Shown in pieces: positions 9,258 to 22,068 of a stretch of 64,000 nt of DNA. This DNA comes from Morinoia aosen (Eukaryota; Arthropoda; Malacostraca; Amphipoda; Talitridae). Numbering within the stretch: position 1 is the first letter of the stretch; each line of letters starts with the position of its first letter. The translations under genes were made by a program, and so were the position numbers. The notes beneath the pieces were generated by a model, which had not been told where the DNA came from, ran no database searches, and saw only the letters and a program-made list of their open reading frames with translations. Location: NCBI GenBank assembly GCA_030386875.1, contig CM059574.1, positions 2,487,934-2,551,933 on the forward strand, in the 5' to 3' direction.

Positions 9258-12200
9258 GCAATCTAACTAAGAAATAAGCACATGCCGATTTCTTCGGACC
9301 AAATGCCAAATGCACTCGTTACCATATTTTTCCTTCTTCTTTAATGACAGCAGTGGACATCGATTTTTCTAATTTTTACATTACAAATTGTCTTCGTGCT
9401 AGAATGTTATCTTAATAGACTACATACCTTTCTATATTACATGGTTATTTTCATTTATCATGTGGGACTTGAAACCACACACCGTTCATATTGTGTCATG
9501 AGGTTGATGAAATACAATGAAATACAAAGTTCACTCAGTATATTTTTATGTTTGTTTTATAATGTCATTGTTTGATTGTTGAAGTAGAGGGTGTATGTAT
9601 TAGGCTTTCCCTTTGATCCGTTCGTTCATTTGAGTGAAACTGTCCTTCAGATTTCATTCATTTAGTTGACTTCGTGATGCTTGGCATGTCTTTTTCCCTA
9701 TATTTCCTTACGTTATTTGTTATTTTTTTAATTTTGAACAATTTGTTACAGATTGTTTGTTCCATATATAGGTAGATAATTTTTTAATCATTTCATTTCT
9801 GGTTTGCCGGTTTCCTTCTTATCGCTTCGTTTTTTTTTAACTTTTTCAATTTTTTTATTCATCTGGACGAAGTTTTGATTTTAGGTTCTGATTTGATTTT
9901 AGGTTATGAGAAGGATGTCTTCAATAATATTAAATTTTTAAAACAATTTTATAACTGAATTTTTCATTAGTTTTTTCTCTAGTTTTCGCATTTGTTGCTG
10001 ATTGTTTCGATTATTGCATTCGACTTACTATTTTTTAACTTTTTCAACTGCTTTATTTCTTCATCTATTATTTCCAGTAATCTGCTTCATTTTATCTGCT
10101 ACTTTATTTCGTATTTTTGTTCTATTGTTTATACTGCTCATTTCAAAATAAATATGTTTATTAATGTGTTATTTTGTTTTGACAATCCTAACTTAACACA
10201 GAGTGAGCAAACACTAAGTTGATATACTTATATAATTTGTAAATTGATATAATTTGTTGTTGTAATTTGTTGCACGTCTCTTTTCATTGCTTCTTCATAA
10301 TTACGACTTGTTTCGGTCTGGTGCTACCTAAATATGACTAGTCAAAGCAGAGAGGTTACATTTACCGGTCGATTCAATATTTTACTTCATTTATCTCTGT
10401 CGCAACACCATGGCATTCCCTCAATGCTCATGTAAGACTGGAAATATGAGTTCGTTTATTTGTTAACGTGGAAGCAGCAATGAACAGTTTACAACAGTGA
10501 TGCGTCAACCCGATGCAATGTCCTTCATAATCAACAATAACAACTACGAACACAAAATTCGCTGCATTGGTTGATTGAGCAAAACTGAAGAAGCACGTCG
10601 TTGATAGAAGTTATCACATAAACCCGATTTCGTCAGAATGTTAGAAGACTTTGTAGCCAATGGCACATAGAATTATGGTAACTTTCTGGCCCATCGAATT
10701 ATGGAATTATTATTTCTCCGTTTTTGTTAGTAAAATTCAAATATTCGATGCGAAGAAAATATTTCACCCCACATTGTGATACAGGGTTATGTTCAGAACT
10801 CCTCTAAAATGTTTTTTCTTCGCTGATGCTTTGAAAGTCCGGATGACATTAATCAAATATATTCATGCAGATCCAGAATGTAATTAGCGGCATACTGCCT
10901 GCTTATTTGATGTAGCGTTTGGTCCTGCGAAAGAGGTTAGTCATTCAACAACTGTCACTGAAAATATCTTAGTCCATTCACATTTGATTTAATAATTTAA
11001 TTTCTTTTTAGGTGACATTTCTGAGGAGGGACAACTAACTCTCATCATAGGAAACTACAGTCTTGCTGTGGAAGAAAATTCAACATTTCTAAGTGCCACA
11101 GCGTCTTCGCCACCTAACACTCACATTCCTTATTTCATCAAGAGTTCTCCATGAAATAAGTATGCCTTTATTCAAATATTTTAATATTGCAAAGGAACGA
11201 TTTGGTTCACGTTTTTCACACTATGCGGAAAAAATTTGATGGTGTTGAGTGAAAAGATATTTTAGATCTTGTGATCTGCAACGTTAAGAACCTCATATAG
11301 GAAATTTTGAACGGTGGTTGGTAAAAAACATATTAGATTAGCATCCGACATATTGCAATTACCTGGCGTGAAACTGCAAATACCTTTGGCGTTCAGAATG
11401 GCTTGAAATATATTGTTGATTGAGCCACCCAAAGTTATGTAAAGTTCTCCAAGAGAGTAACATTCTTCCTTTGGAGCAGCTGCACAAAGTTTTCTCCACC
11501 AATGACCACATTGTTTCAATGATATATTCAGGCATCGCGACTGTGGAGACTATTGGAGATGTGACAGTCTTGGAGCAAAACCTTACAGACGGGGAATAAA
11601 TAAATGGACGGAGACAACTCTGAGTTTTAATTTAACCGTAGAAACGGTCTGGATAACGGTTATAAGAGTTTTTAACTCATGCCCGGTGGAAATTTGTGCG
11701 ACCCGACTTCACCCGTGTGAAACGCGAAGAAATTGGCACATGGGTGCACCCCCGTATGGGCCTGCTCCTCTCATTACTACAACCTGCAAAAGTTAAATTA
11801 CATTAGCATGCTGCAAAGCACTTTAAGATGTTTGCCACGCTGCAAAAAAGGATTGTCAAAAATTTCATGAACAAACTCTTCCACTGATATTTATAGAATA
11901 AAGAAGTGGAAAATTTAGAAGCGAACGAACAAATTTGCTCGTCAAGTAGGCGTAAGTCAAAAGATTAAGTTTGAATGAATTAAGAGTGAGCCGCCCCTAC
12001 TTCGTGACCGAAGTTACTACCTTGCCTGAATCACCCTAACGAGTGCCTTTCGCTAAGGGCGACATACCTAAGACAAAGCTGGGCATGAGAGCTGTGCTGT
12101 GGTGCGGTGTGCTGTCATCTCCCAGCTCCGTTGAGTGGCTGAGACGGGACGGGAGCCCCGGTCGGAGATGGTTTACTCCATCAAGATGGCGAAGTTATTT

Positions 12201-12300
12201 CACCAATGAAAGTGATGACGGCTCCGAGTAGCTCTTACTACCAGACAATGCCCTAGTACAGGAACGAAAAAATGGCTGAAGTAAGGAGTAAGTGGCCTGC
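9258..12300. other. Unassigned region
   Basis: No frame shows a recognisable domain. A minus-strand frame at 11262-11519 (85 codons, Cys-rich start, containing CFLPTTVQNFLYEVL) has faint resemblance to the start of DUF4806. A plus-strand stretch at 11021-11155 is preceded by an acceptor-like TTTCTTTTTAG. Neither is strong enough to call. 12040-12360 is noticeably more GC-rich than its surroundings. Confidence 0.3.
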
Positions 12301-14837
12301 GCATTGCCCTTCACCGTCGTTCTAACTTCTGAGTTACGGGACTACCGGTGCTTGAAGCAGACTAACCTTTTTCATTTTCTTCAATCTTGAAGAAAAGAGG
12401 GCAAAATTTAGGTTCGTAACCCATAACGAAAGGCACATACAAGCTTCAGTAATTAAATTACTTACTAGTTATTCAAGAGCAAATATGTGTAGGGACAGAT
12501 TAAAAGATTGGGCAGTTATGCATAGAAATATTATTAAAAATTTCTGAACAGTCTTAGCGCCGGGGCGATTTGTATAGGTTCACTACGGTTTCAGTAATTT
12601 GAAACAGGGCATTGGCCACTCCAGAGAAAAGCCTACATCATGAGATGATGACGCGTTCCTTCGCAGTAATGTTAATGATGTTGTTAATGGGTCAGGGAAA
12701 ATATCAGGATATGGCAACCCCAGCCCTCACTTAACGACAAAAATGTGTCGCCATTGTGTTGGCGATGTCATAATAATCTGTATCAGAAACACGTGCTGGC
12801 GTTTTACACACCGAAATCCGGGCAGGAAGTAACACATTTAATCTTCTGTAAAGTCATCAGTGGCTGTAAAGTTGCTGCACTGCCGAACATCTTTTGTTCG
12901 CGGATCTCTTCTCTGATTGTTTTCCACTACCAGCGTTTGCCAGCTTCATTTTTTTATTCCATGAATGACTTTGGGCGCCTGGGGACCTCCTTGGCGCAAT
13001 CATACCCCATGTGTTTTTATTCCTATCACGCAACACTCTCTTGGTTCACGTAAGTGGTTTCATGGTACTCGTGAGGAGTTTGAATCTGTGAGTACTGTAT
13101 TTTGATACCCCAAATATTTCCTTTTTTCATCACTGAAGTTCCCATTGTACGACCGTCTCCTTTTTTTGTGTCCATGGGCTAGAGAGTTAGCCTATTTTTT
13201 TGTGTCATTGGCTACAGGGTCTTCTAACATTCTGATAAAATTCAGGTTTGAAGTGACCACTTCTTTCAACAAGGTGCATCTATAGTTTAGGTTATGCAAC
13301 CAATTTTGTGAATTTCAGGTGAATTTTGTGTTTGAACTTGTCATTGTTCGTGATTCAAGGCATTGCATTGGGCTTTCACATTCTTGTTGTAAACTAATCG
13401 CTGCTGCTCTCACGTGTACGAATTGCAAAAAACACTTATATTTCCAGGCTTGCTGGTACATTTTTCATATTCGTTCACATAAAAAGCACAAAGCTTGGTT
13501 ATAAAAAGTTTTCAATATATATATAACATGCGCTAAAATTAAAGGTAAATTTGATCTAATTGCACGATAGTTGCGCAAAGTTTAAATATGATATTGACTG
13601 TTGGATAGCATATTAGAACGTTCTCCATTGCGTTAATGAGCTTGAATTTGGAAAAGCTGATGAACAAGAGTCAAAAATATGTTTAATTTCAATATATTTG
13701 ATACAACAAATATAATACTACAGACATTGGGTATGACAAATTGTATTTTCCATTTTATTTCCTTCCCTTCGAATGTTGATTCATTGTATGCGAACGAAAT
13801 ATAGGAAACAATAGAAATGGTCGTTTTTTATTAGGTTTGCCATGTGTGACTATATACGAAAGGGAACTGGTTAAGCATATAATTAGCAGTAAAAATTGGC
13901 AGCCTATTAGCTGCATACTCTTAAACTCTTGTGTCTCTCGTTTCTTAAACCAATCTGGGAAAATACGGGCTGCATCTGAAGGTCACCTTATATCGGCTGC
14001 TGTTCAATGTTAACAGTTTTGTTCTGCCAGTGTTTTCTTAGTCAAACAGATAAAGCTTGGGTTGCTGTGGGTTGTTTTGTGTCATCCGCTTACAGCGTAA
14101 CGCTTTCTTATTAAACTTATGTTGTGTAGGATTGCATTGCTCCCATAATGTCTAGAAACCAGTAAGTGTGACCTCATTCATATATACCATAAAATACCCT
14201 TGGAATCATATTCCGCTCTCAAAACATCGATCGCAAATATGATCGTTTTTGGCGTTGAAAATTCTCATATTCGACCTACATAACGCACATCACCTTGTTC
14301 CTCAGATTACACTTCGAGCTATAGCAACGATCATCTATCTACATATGTATTTTCACTTGAAATTTTGTCGCATAAAAATCTCTCCACGCATTGAAGCTCT
14401 GGAGTACTGTTTCACCATTCTTTCCTTCAGTTCCCTTTGTGTTCGATCCGTTTACTAAGCGTATAACAGTTAAATTCTATTGTCCTAATTAAGATAAACT
14501 GTCATTCTTCGAACATTTATTCAGTAAGTCATATTATTTCTATATTATTTCACCTCAAGAATATATGAATGCATTGGTTAATCATTTTCCATGGTCCTCA
14601 CTCTGGCTTTATTACTACCGGTAAAACTTCATGCATATAATTTTTTAACCCATTTTACACTCAACATTACATATGTTTTCGTCCTCACGCAGCAGGATGT
14701 GTTGTTGTCACTAATGTTTCCACTGCAAACATTATTTAATCATTAGAACTTGGGCTAAAGATATCGAAACGATTAGCTCCTGAAATTTTAAATTTGTTGT
14801 ATTTACTTCATATCCTTCCCAAGTAAACTCTTCGCAG
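12301..14837. other. Unassigned AT-rich region
   Basis: Only short random-looking frames, for example 12745-13053 and 13319-13504. I recognise no domain, terminal repeat or RNA gene. Confidence 0.3.
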
Positions 14838-14995
14838 CTAATCATTACTTGTGGAATCAGCTATTAACGCTTCGACGTTCGTAAAAAATGGCATATCGGT
14901 AGGCTTGAGTGCGTTTTTTAAATTGCTCATTTGAACCAGCACTTTACTATTAACTGCAAGTAAAACTCCATTCATGCCACCCCACGTAGCATTTA

Positions 14996-15380
14996 AGTTC
15001 CTCTGAATATTCGCTAGGCATCCACCTGAACATCCCCGAATGTCCCTAGTGAATATTCGCCTGACTCCCTCATTTACAATATCCCCGGGATCTTCATGTT
15101 GAATATTCATATATATCCCAATGGATACTAAACATCGTACATCTTCACAAAAGTAACTTCTTGAATATACATCGCCGAATATTCAGGAATGTAGGGATTT
15201 GAATATCCAAATTCGTACCTAAACGAATATTACTGAGTGCTCATTGATGAGTATTCATGTGTATCGGCTACAGATATTTAATATCGAGTTGGAAGTACAT
15301 GTATATTCATTCGCGAATATTCTACGACATTCCATATAAAACGTCGTTAGAATTTCATACATAACTTTCATGAGTATTCA
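14996..15380. repeat. GAATATTC palindrome cluster
   Basis: The palindrome GAATATTC or one-base variants (GAATATAC, GAATATCC, GAGTATTC) occurs about ten times within 385 bp, at irregular spacing of 20-70 bp and in both orientations. This layout resembles the subterminal repeats of elements 1 and 2 in this window. No CCCAGTC terminus is visible beside it. An overlapping minus-strand frame (15110-14838) has no recognisable domain. Confidence 0.6.
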
Positions 15381-15715
15381 CTACCTACACTACACTACTA
15401 CATACCTTGACTTATTAAATATGATACATTTTTTCGTAGACAAGACGTTATTAAGCCTCGCATGCGCGTCCATATAACCATTTCTCAGATCGAGCTCTCT
15501 GGTTAGCGCAGTTGAAACCCATCGCTTTACGTCATGAATGTTGGCTTTGATGAATCCCTCCTTCCAGCTCCACTCCCAGGGTAAATGTCATTGAAAAGAC
15601 TGTTTACCTAGACAGCGTTGCTAAAATGTCATGTATTATCATCCTCCAATAACCGCATTATCGGTGAGAGCATGTTTGCATGAAAACTCTTTGTTTGCTG
15701 AGTAGTAGCATTACT

Positions 15716-16120
15716 TCAATTTTAAACAATTTCAATTTTAAACAATTTATTTACCACAGGTGATACAGGGATAAAATGTTTCTTAAGTCTAGTACAATGG
15801 TCAAATTTGAGTATAGCTACCTGTGGGCCCGAATAAGTTCAGTGACTTCTAGGGCATCCTACCATCAAGGTTAGTCTTAGGAGTACAATAATGTTTAACC
15901 TAATTCACTTAAACTAGAGACGTATTAGACTGATCAATGAGATAATTAACTCGAAATTAGATACTTCATTTCACAATATAGTTCATATGGACTTGATTTA
16001 ACAGTATAGTCGACAAACGATTCAAGAACAGACTGAAGATCGGCGAAATTAACCAAGGCGAATTACATTATTAGGACCAGTTATGTAGGTGACAAGGTTT
16101 GACTCTGTGATCTTACACGA
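15716..16120 (-). mobile_element. LINE 3' untranslated region and tail
   Basis: Follows the LINE stop codon at 16121 on the minus strand. It is non-coding and ends in two direct copies of a 16-bp AATTGTTTAAAATTGA-type unit (15716-15749), a plausible short tandem 3' tail of the kind some non-LTR elements carry. Confidence 0.5.
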
Positions 16121-17178
16121 CTAGTAATCTGATAGGAAGTGAGACTCAAGATTATTTTTGAATACCTTATAAGAATTACTTTCACGGATCTCCGCAGGTA
16201 TTGAGTTCCAAGTTTTAGTTCCAACGAAGAGGATACTGTGTTGTGACCGAGCCTTTGAGTAATAAGGAAGCATGAATTTACTTCTATTTCGGGTTAAATG
16301 GTCGTGATGACCAGTTTGCGCAGTTAATAGTTGTTTTAGGCTATTGTCGCCATCATTTGTTAATGTTTTGTAAATGAAATTGCAAATGGAGATTTTGTAG
16401 AGATCCGAGAGCTTAAGTATTCGTAAATTTTTGAATGAGTCATTTGTGTGAGCATTATATTCTAGATTCTTTACCGCTCTTATGGCTCTTTTTTGCAGGG
16501 TAAAATTTTGTTGGTTTTATTTTTATCAGTTCCGTACCATGCTTCTATTCCGTATTGCAAGTATGGTGAAATGAGCGTTCGGTAGAGCATTTGTAAGGCT
16601 GTTTCAGGCAGGAAATTTTTAACTTTATTTAGCATTCCGATAGATTTTGATAATTTAGAACTTATATGAGCGATGTGCTCTTTAAAGGTTAGATGTTTGT
16701 CTATTATGATGCCCAGGAATTTACTTGAGTTGGTTTCTTCGATTTCACCTTCGCCAATTTGAATGCGTGGGAGAGATATATTTTTCTTGTATGAGAATGT
16801 AATATATTTTGTTTTATCGATATTAAGGCTTATTTTATTAGCTTTAAGCCACAATGAAACCTTATGAAGTTCATTATTTATACGCTCCGACATCCTAGCG
16901 GGATTTTGGTCTGGAAGGACCGCAGAAAGGGTACTGTCATCGGCAAAGAGTATGAATTTGAAGAATGATGTAGATTGAATGAGATCATTGATAAAGATTA
17001 GAAATAGGAGAGGCCCAAGGACAGATCCTTGTGGAACTCCATGGCTAATTGTCTGTGGGTCTGATTTTGCGTCGTCAATGACAACGTATTGTTTCCGATT
17101 TGCTAAGTATGATCTGAACCAATCATGGGCAGCCCCTTCCAGTCCCACTTCCAGTCCCACTCCCTGATTAATTGTCAC
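16121..17178 (-). pseudogene. Jockey-superfamily LINE reverse transcriptase, 5' truncated
   Basis: Minus-strand coding with RT motifs in order: WFRSYLANRKQYV, GVPQGSVLGPLLFLIFINDL, the catalytic FADDSTL, NKISLNIDKTKYITF, KFLGIIID and ISPYLQYGIEAWYG. A frameshift near 16500 breaks the frame. After it the C-terminal part resumes (LQKRAIRAVKN, LSDLYKISICNFIYK, then GTKTWNSIPAEIRES) and ends at TAG, 16121-16123. This is the C-terminal RT of a non-LTR retrotransposon of the Jockey/CR1-like type. The endonuclease and the N-terminal RT motifs are missing, and the frame loses similarity at about 17170, which fits 5' truncation during insertion. Confidence 0.9.
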
Positions 17179-17179
17179 T

Positions 17180-17900
17180 GAGGAGACTTTTCATCGTGAG
17201 GGCTGAGCTAAAAGTGGGGCAATACCTTTACGAACGAGAACATTATCGAATTCGTTTACATTAAAGACTGCGAACACGAAAATATTAACTTACTTGAATA
17301 TAAGCAATGCAGAAATTCCGCAAATGCAATTAACGGCCTCCGATATTGTAGTCTGATGGACTTTCCCACTGCATGCTTAAAAATTGTTGAAGGTCTTTAC
17401 TTCACACGTTCAAGTGTATAGTGACTTTGAAGTTCCTCGGTGTAGATTGCAAGTCACTATCTGAAACGTTCAATCACAAATTATTGTCATGATTCATCAT
17501 TAACAATTTATAATAAAAAATTCACTTAGCAAACAAACGTTGTACTACTTGTGCTCTTGTGCTATGATGACACGGCGCTGCTGCTCTCAAATGGGTTTCT
17601 GGAAAGAGAAGTTTATTTCAGAAGGCTTTCCAATGCACGATCAAGGCTCTCACTAACAACATTAATCAAAATGCTGATATTCCATGAGGGCCTTGTGTCG
17701 TACCTTTTGCGGCAATCGTTGAGATTTTTTTAACGAGGTACTGTCACAAAGTGCATTCATTAGATAATTAATTTTAAAAACTCAAGAATACAATACTAAA
17801 TTCGTTTGCATTTTATGAAAATGAAAATAATTTCAACTTCTAGACAAAAATGAGTGCACCTCGTCCTATCATCCTCGTCAAGCAATTATTCCCCCTGGGA
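17180..17900. other. Unassigned
   Basis: Nothing recognisable between the LINE 5' break and the SINE-like copy. Confidence 0.3.
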
Positions 17901-18090
17901 ATAGATTATGAGTTAGTTTAAGCCTCCCTAACCACTTACAGTAGATGTGATCCCAAGAGAGGAAAGTGGAAGGCAGCATTTAGTATTCGACTAAAGGAAG
18001 GCCTGCATAATCTTCAGCTCGGGCCCAGACATCTTCCACCCTGGGAGGGCTAATTCCCATAGATACAATTGTAGTATCCCCCTGAGGGAC
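17901..18090 (-). mobile_element. SINE-like repeat copy 2 (internally deleted)
   Basis: Minus-orientation member: the tail side (GTTTAAGCCTCCCTAACCAC) is at the left and CATAGATACAATTG...CCCCCTGAGG at the right. At about 190 bp it is roughly half the usual length, so it has an internal deletion. Confidence 0.8.
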
Positions 18091-18203
18091 TGGAATTCAT
18101 AATTTAACATTTCAAATCAGCCAGTCATAAAGTTTTCATCTTCAAAGTATTTTATTACGCTCCACGTTATTCTTCATTACTTAGTACATTAATCGGAATT
18201 GTA

Positions 18204-21177
18204 TTAAATTTCATACTCCAATGGTTCTGAAGTTTCAGGCATAAATGTTCTGCTACGGGTTTTTGTTGTGCTAGGAGAAACAACTTCAGTGAAGGCAGGC
18301 GCAGAAGCAGTATCAGTGGAAGCAGGAATTGAGGTACCACAGGCTGAGAGGGCATGTGTAGCAGGCAAGGTGATGGCAATTTGCACAGAGGTTGAAGCAA
18401 CGATTTCCAACACCGGTGTGTTGACACTACTTTGTTCTCTTTCATGATTACCACTGCCAGAAAGACTTCTAGCTTTTCGTTCTTTCTCCGATGACAGTCG
18501 ATCTTTAGCATGAGCTAAATCACTACCAATGAAAGCTGAAGTGGTTTTCGACTGCTCATCACGTCCGATGATGTCCTTCTTCACGACTTCTGAAAAGCGA
18601 ATATCTTGATGAAAAAATAAATCATTACATTTTCGGAACAGACGATGCTGCTAGGTAAATTTCAACTGAACTCATTTGATATTTCATACCATCTCTACAA
18701 AAAAAACCAAAGAATTAGATGTTCTAAAATGTCTTTCCAACACAGAGACCACACTATAAGCACTGTCTCCAGCTCATCGATGCAACCCACCCATGTCTGC
18801 TCGGGGACTGACGCACTATCCGTTGTCTCTAATTGGTTTAAATGTGGAAGCAATACATATAGCTTCGTCTCATTAAGATAAATTCATAAATACTAAATTT
18901 TACCCTACTTAGACCCCAGAAATATGTTTATCCGGGCGTGACGGACAGGTACACACACAACTTCACACTGAAAACAAATTTGTCGTATTGACTAAGCCGG
19001 TTTAGGCATATTCATATATTGTTAAATAGACTATTTCTTAAGTTCAATCGATCAAAACAGTCAATTATACTAATATTTGTTTAACAAAAGCCACTCGATT
19101 TTAAAGTCAGTGTTGCTAATTTCCTAGTGTTATCTACTTCAATGGCAATGCAATATCATTGAAGGCCAAGAAATAAAAGTTGGCCAAGCACGGTTTACCT
19201 AACCTAATAACCGCCGTTGCCAGGGTGATCATATCTCTCGAAAATTATATATGAGCAAGGTATGACTATTCTCAATATAGTGGCAAGGTTGTGTTTTTCT
19301 TATTCAGACGTTAGAATAGATTTCAACTGTGAATCTTCATAATATATGAGTAAATTTACAACTGCAGTTGTTAGGTTAGGTAAACTGCGCTTGGCCTATT
19401 TCTGTTTTTGGCCTTCAACTATTGTCGTGAATGAAGAATTTAGAAAATTATACGAAAATATTGCGTCAATTTGAAGGCTGTTTTGACTAAATTCATTCAA
19501 TCAAGCCTGAAAGCTCAAATTATGCTGCTGTAACTATAGAAATAGTTCAAATAAATGATTTAGTTGAATCAACTAAACACATAACTACATCAAACATACA
19601 TTGCTACTAAATCGTATTGAAAATGCAGCTAAGAATATTGCCGGTCCTGGAGTGACGAAGTTGTTTAGTTAAATATCCTAAATTTATTAAATATGACAAA
19701 ATTGTTCTATCTGTGTAAGCACGATAAAAACAATGCAAATTTTTTGCATTCCAAGCGATCTGTAACTATTTGTTCTATGAATACTGATGTCAAAAGAATT
19801 TAAAAATACATAAAATGGTAGATAATAAAGTTGTTTCGACTATTTTTAATTCCCACGAAATGAGAGAATGTATTGTTTTCACCGTGTGTGTCTTGTTGTT
19901 TGCGTATCTGTCCATCAGGCCCAAACATGTTCTTTATTGAGGGCTCAATAGTGTCACATGGGGTAACAATGAGACAAAGCTATTGTTACCACTTTTGTTA
20001 CCGTCACACGTGACGAACAGAGCGTGAAGTCCACAATTCAGTCACGGGTTAGCTGTATGAATTGAAATGACATTCCCATTAGTTCAACCTATCTACACAT
20101 TCGCACATTTATACCGCACTACAACACTAGAATTCTTTGGTCTGTAAGTATGCGCGGAATGTATTTGATGTTAAATTGGGTAGAATATAGTTAGATGCCA
20201 AACGTATGACTATAATATGAACTACAATTCAGTGCATATAATGTAGAGGCCTAAATATATAGAGTAACGCTGATAAAATGTTAAGTACCTGCGATGCAAA
20301 GTGAGACCAAAATATCAAGAATGCTATTCATGATTTTGAGTGCGATTTATATTTCTAGAAACTCCTAAAAATATTCGTTCGCTCTCAGCATAAATGAATT
20401 TGCTCAATTGACCCATCGTCGCAGAAACAGAATAAGGTATTTTATTTAGCTGCATTCAAAATACATCAAATGTATAAATTTGAAAGTTGTGAAAAGAAAG
20501 CGCTACCCCTTGAACCATTTCATGCAAATTCCAGAGAACTACGAATATTCTCAGATAACATTTAATAGCTCCTTTCTTTCTCAAATGAAATTGTTATAAT
20601 AATTCATAAACCTACCTTACAGAGTTCTTAGTTACTTAAACGTTGTCGGTTCACCTACCAAGGATGCACATGCAGATTTGTGTAGTACAGGACGGCCGTT
20701 TCTTTCCACTACGGTCCTGTATGCTGAGCTGTTAAGCCACGTCTCTGGTGAGTACTAGGTTCATTATATTATTCACCAAGCTGCTCAGGTGGGTTCCTCC
20801 GAAGTTTGAAAGGATGTTCATGAATATTTTCCTCTCGGAATCCACCAGTAAAACTTCTTCAGTAAGATCAAAATCAGTCTTTGATTTAATCGGAAGCTTA
20901 GGAAGCCTTTGGCTTACATGTGATGGTTCTTGTTCTTTTTGCATGTGAGATTTCTTGAAAGCACGCAGCTCATCTCTCATATTTGTCCCTTCCTTATGGA
21001 GTGCTGTCATTCCTGCAATTAGTAACTCTATTTTCGTTGATGTCTTCTGTCCGTGCTCAATAATGACCGATTTATTATTTTTAAGCTCAGTTGTTCTTTC
21101 TGATGCTAAAAGACTGGTGTTATCATCTTTCGCGTTTATGCTTGAAATTTTAGCGGTCCGTCTCTTCGTAGCGTGAG
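18204..21177 (-). pseudogene. DUF4806 gene relic C (two exons)
   Basis: Two minus-strand exons. The first (21177-20659) follows the acceptor CTTAATTCAG and encodes a charged linker, then the DUF4806 core: LPKLPIKSKTDFDLTEEVLL, SNFGGTHLSSLVNNIMN and LTRDVA, then an in-frame TAA at 20734-20732, then QLSIQDRSGKKR. It ends at the donor CTTG/GTAGGTG. The second (18589-18204) starts after TTTTCAG in the same phase and gives EVVKKDIIGRDEQ, then HAKDRLSSEKERK, a Ser/Thr-rich tail and a stop. Intron phase and the initial Glu codon match the last exon of copy A at 34.5 kb. The N-terminal exons were not found. One nonsense codon suggests recent inactivation. Confidence 0.65.
18646..20650. other. Intron of relic C, with a fold-back
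   Basis: Mostly unassigned AT-rich sequence. At 19160-19420 two arms of about 50 bp are reverse complements (TGGCCAAGCACGGTTTACCT and AGGTAAACTGCGCTTGGCC) and both include TTAGGTTAGG-type sequence. A small hairpin around GGTAACAATGAG lies near 19965. Confidence 0.5.
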
Positions 21178-21835
21178 CTGAATTAAGGAGATCAAGAATG
21201 CACCAGTAAAAAGTCATGGCATTTATATAATTTTTGCACAATTTGTTGCTATGATTGCAGGTATTTTAATTCCAACAAAAATTTTACTGTTAATGTGAGC
21301 TTGTATCTGTTGATGAGAAAAATTGTGCACACTGATCATATGTGAAAAGGCTTGAAACGCATAGCTTCTTACAGCAAGATGGTATGCAGCATTGTAGAAG
21401 AAATGCTTTATAAATATTTTACCATGAGTTTTATGAACTTTGGAGTCAACATATTTTATAGTTGAACCATTTCATTGCTAAAATTTACAAAGCATAAGAA
21501 ATCAACTAACATGTCTAATTTTCACTGAATTGAAACGTGCTGTTAACGTAAATGTTTCATTTTATGTAAATAATATATGTTCCATTGAATAGCCTACTTC
21601 GCCTCTCACAGAATCGTTTTAAAAATTGAGTATATTTCAAAAAAGTAACTGTAAAACTAATTTTTCAATTGTTGCACAATTTTTCGCATGTTGCCGGGAT
21701 TGATCGTCAGCCAAAAATCACAGCTTTTGATAAAGACGTTACAGAGTGCAGCAGAGGGTAAATTATGTTTGCATATTGCAGAATATAGTTCCATTGCAAT
21801 TGCTGACCATCTTTCGTGGGTGTGTTGCAGTTCAT

Positions 21836-22068
21836 TTACTGACTGTAAAACGGCACAGGGTATCAAACTTCATTCCACGAAGTGCATGGAAATTTCTGTA
21901 AATGTTCTTGCACTTAATTTTATAAGTAAACTGTGTGCTGATATCTCAGCATACTGATTGTAAAACAGAACCGGGTATCAAACTTCATTTCACCAAGTAC
22001 AGGGAAGTTGTGAATGTTCTTGCACTTCATTTTGTCAGTAAACTGTGTGCTGATATATCTCAGAAAAA
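21836..22068. repeat. Tandem duplication, about 115 bp
   Basis: Two diverged head-to-tail copies (21836-21952 and 21953-22068) share GGTATCAAACTTCATT, AATGTTCTTGCACTT and AAACTGTGTGCTGATAT. Neither is clearly coding. The surrounding 21240-23056 is otherwise unassigned. Confidence 0.6.

Noticed and set aside
11262..11519. Faint resemblance to DUF4806 (LPTTVQNFLYEVL)
   Set aside because: The motif order is wrong and the GG-x-x-I core is not followed by a proper helix pattern. No supporting exons were found.
12040..12360. GC-rich block as structural RNA or a solo LTR
   Set aside because: I could not match it to any rRNA, snRNA or LTR boundary, and found no paired copy.
14838..15110. Minus-strand frame MPFFTNVEALIADSTS as a DUF4806 exon
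   Set aside because: Only a short stretch resembles the pre-core linker and the next exon-like stretch does not match. Half of the frame lies in the GAATATTC repeats.
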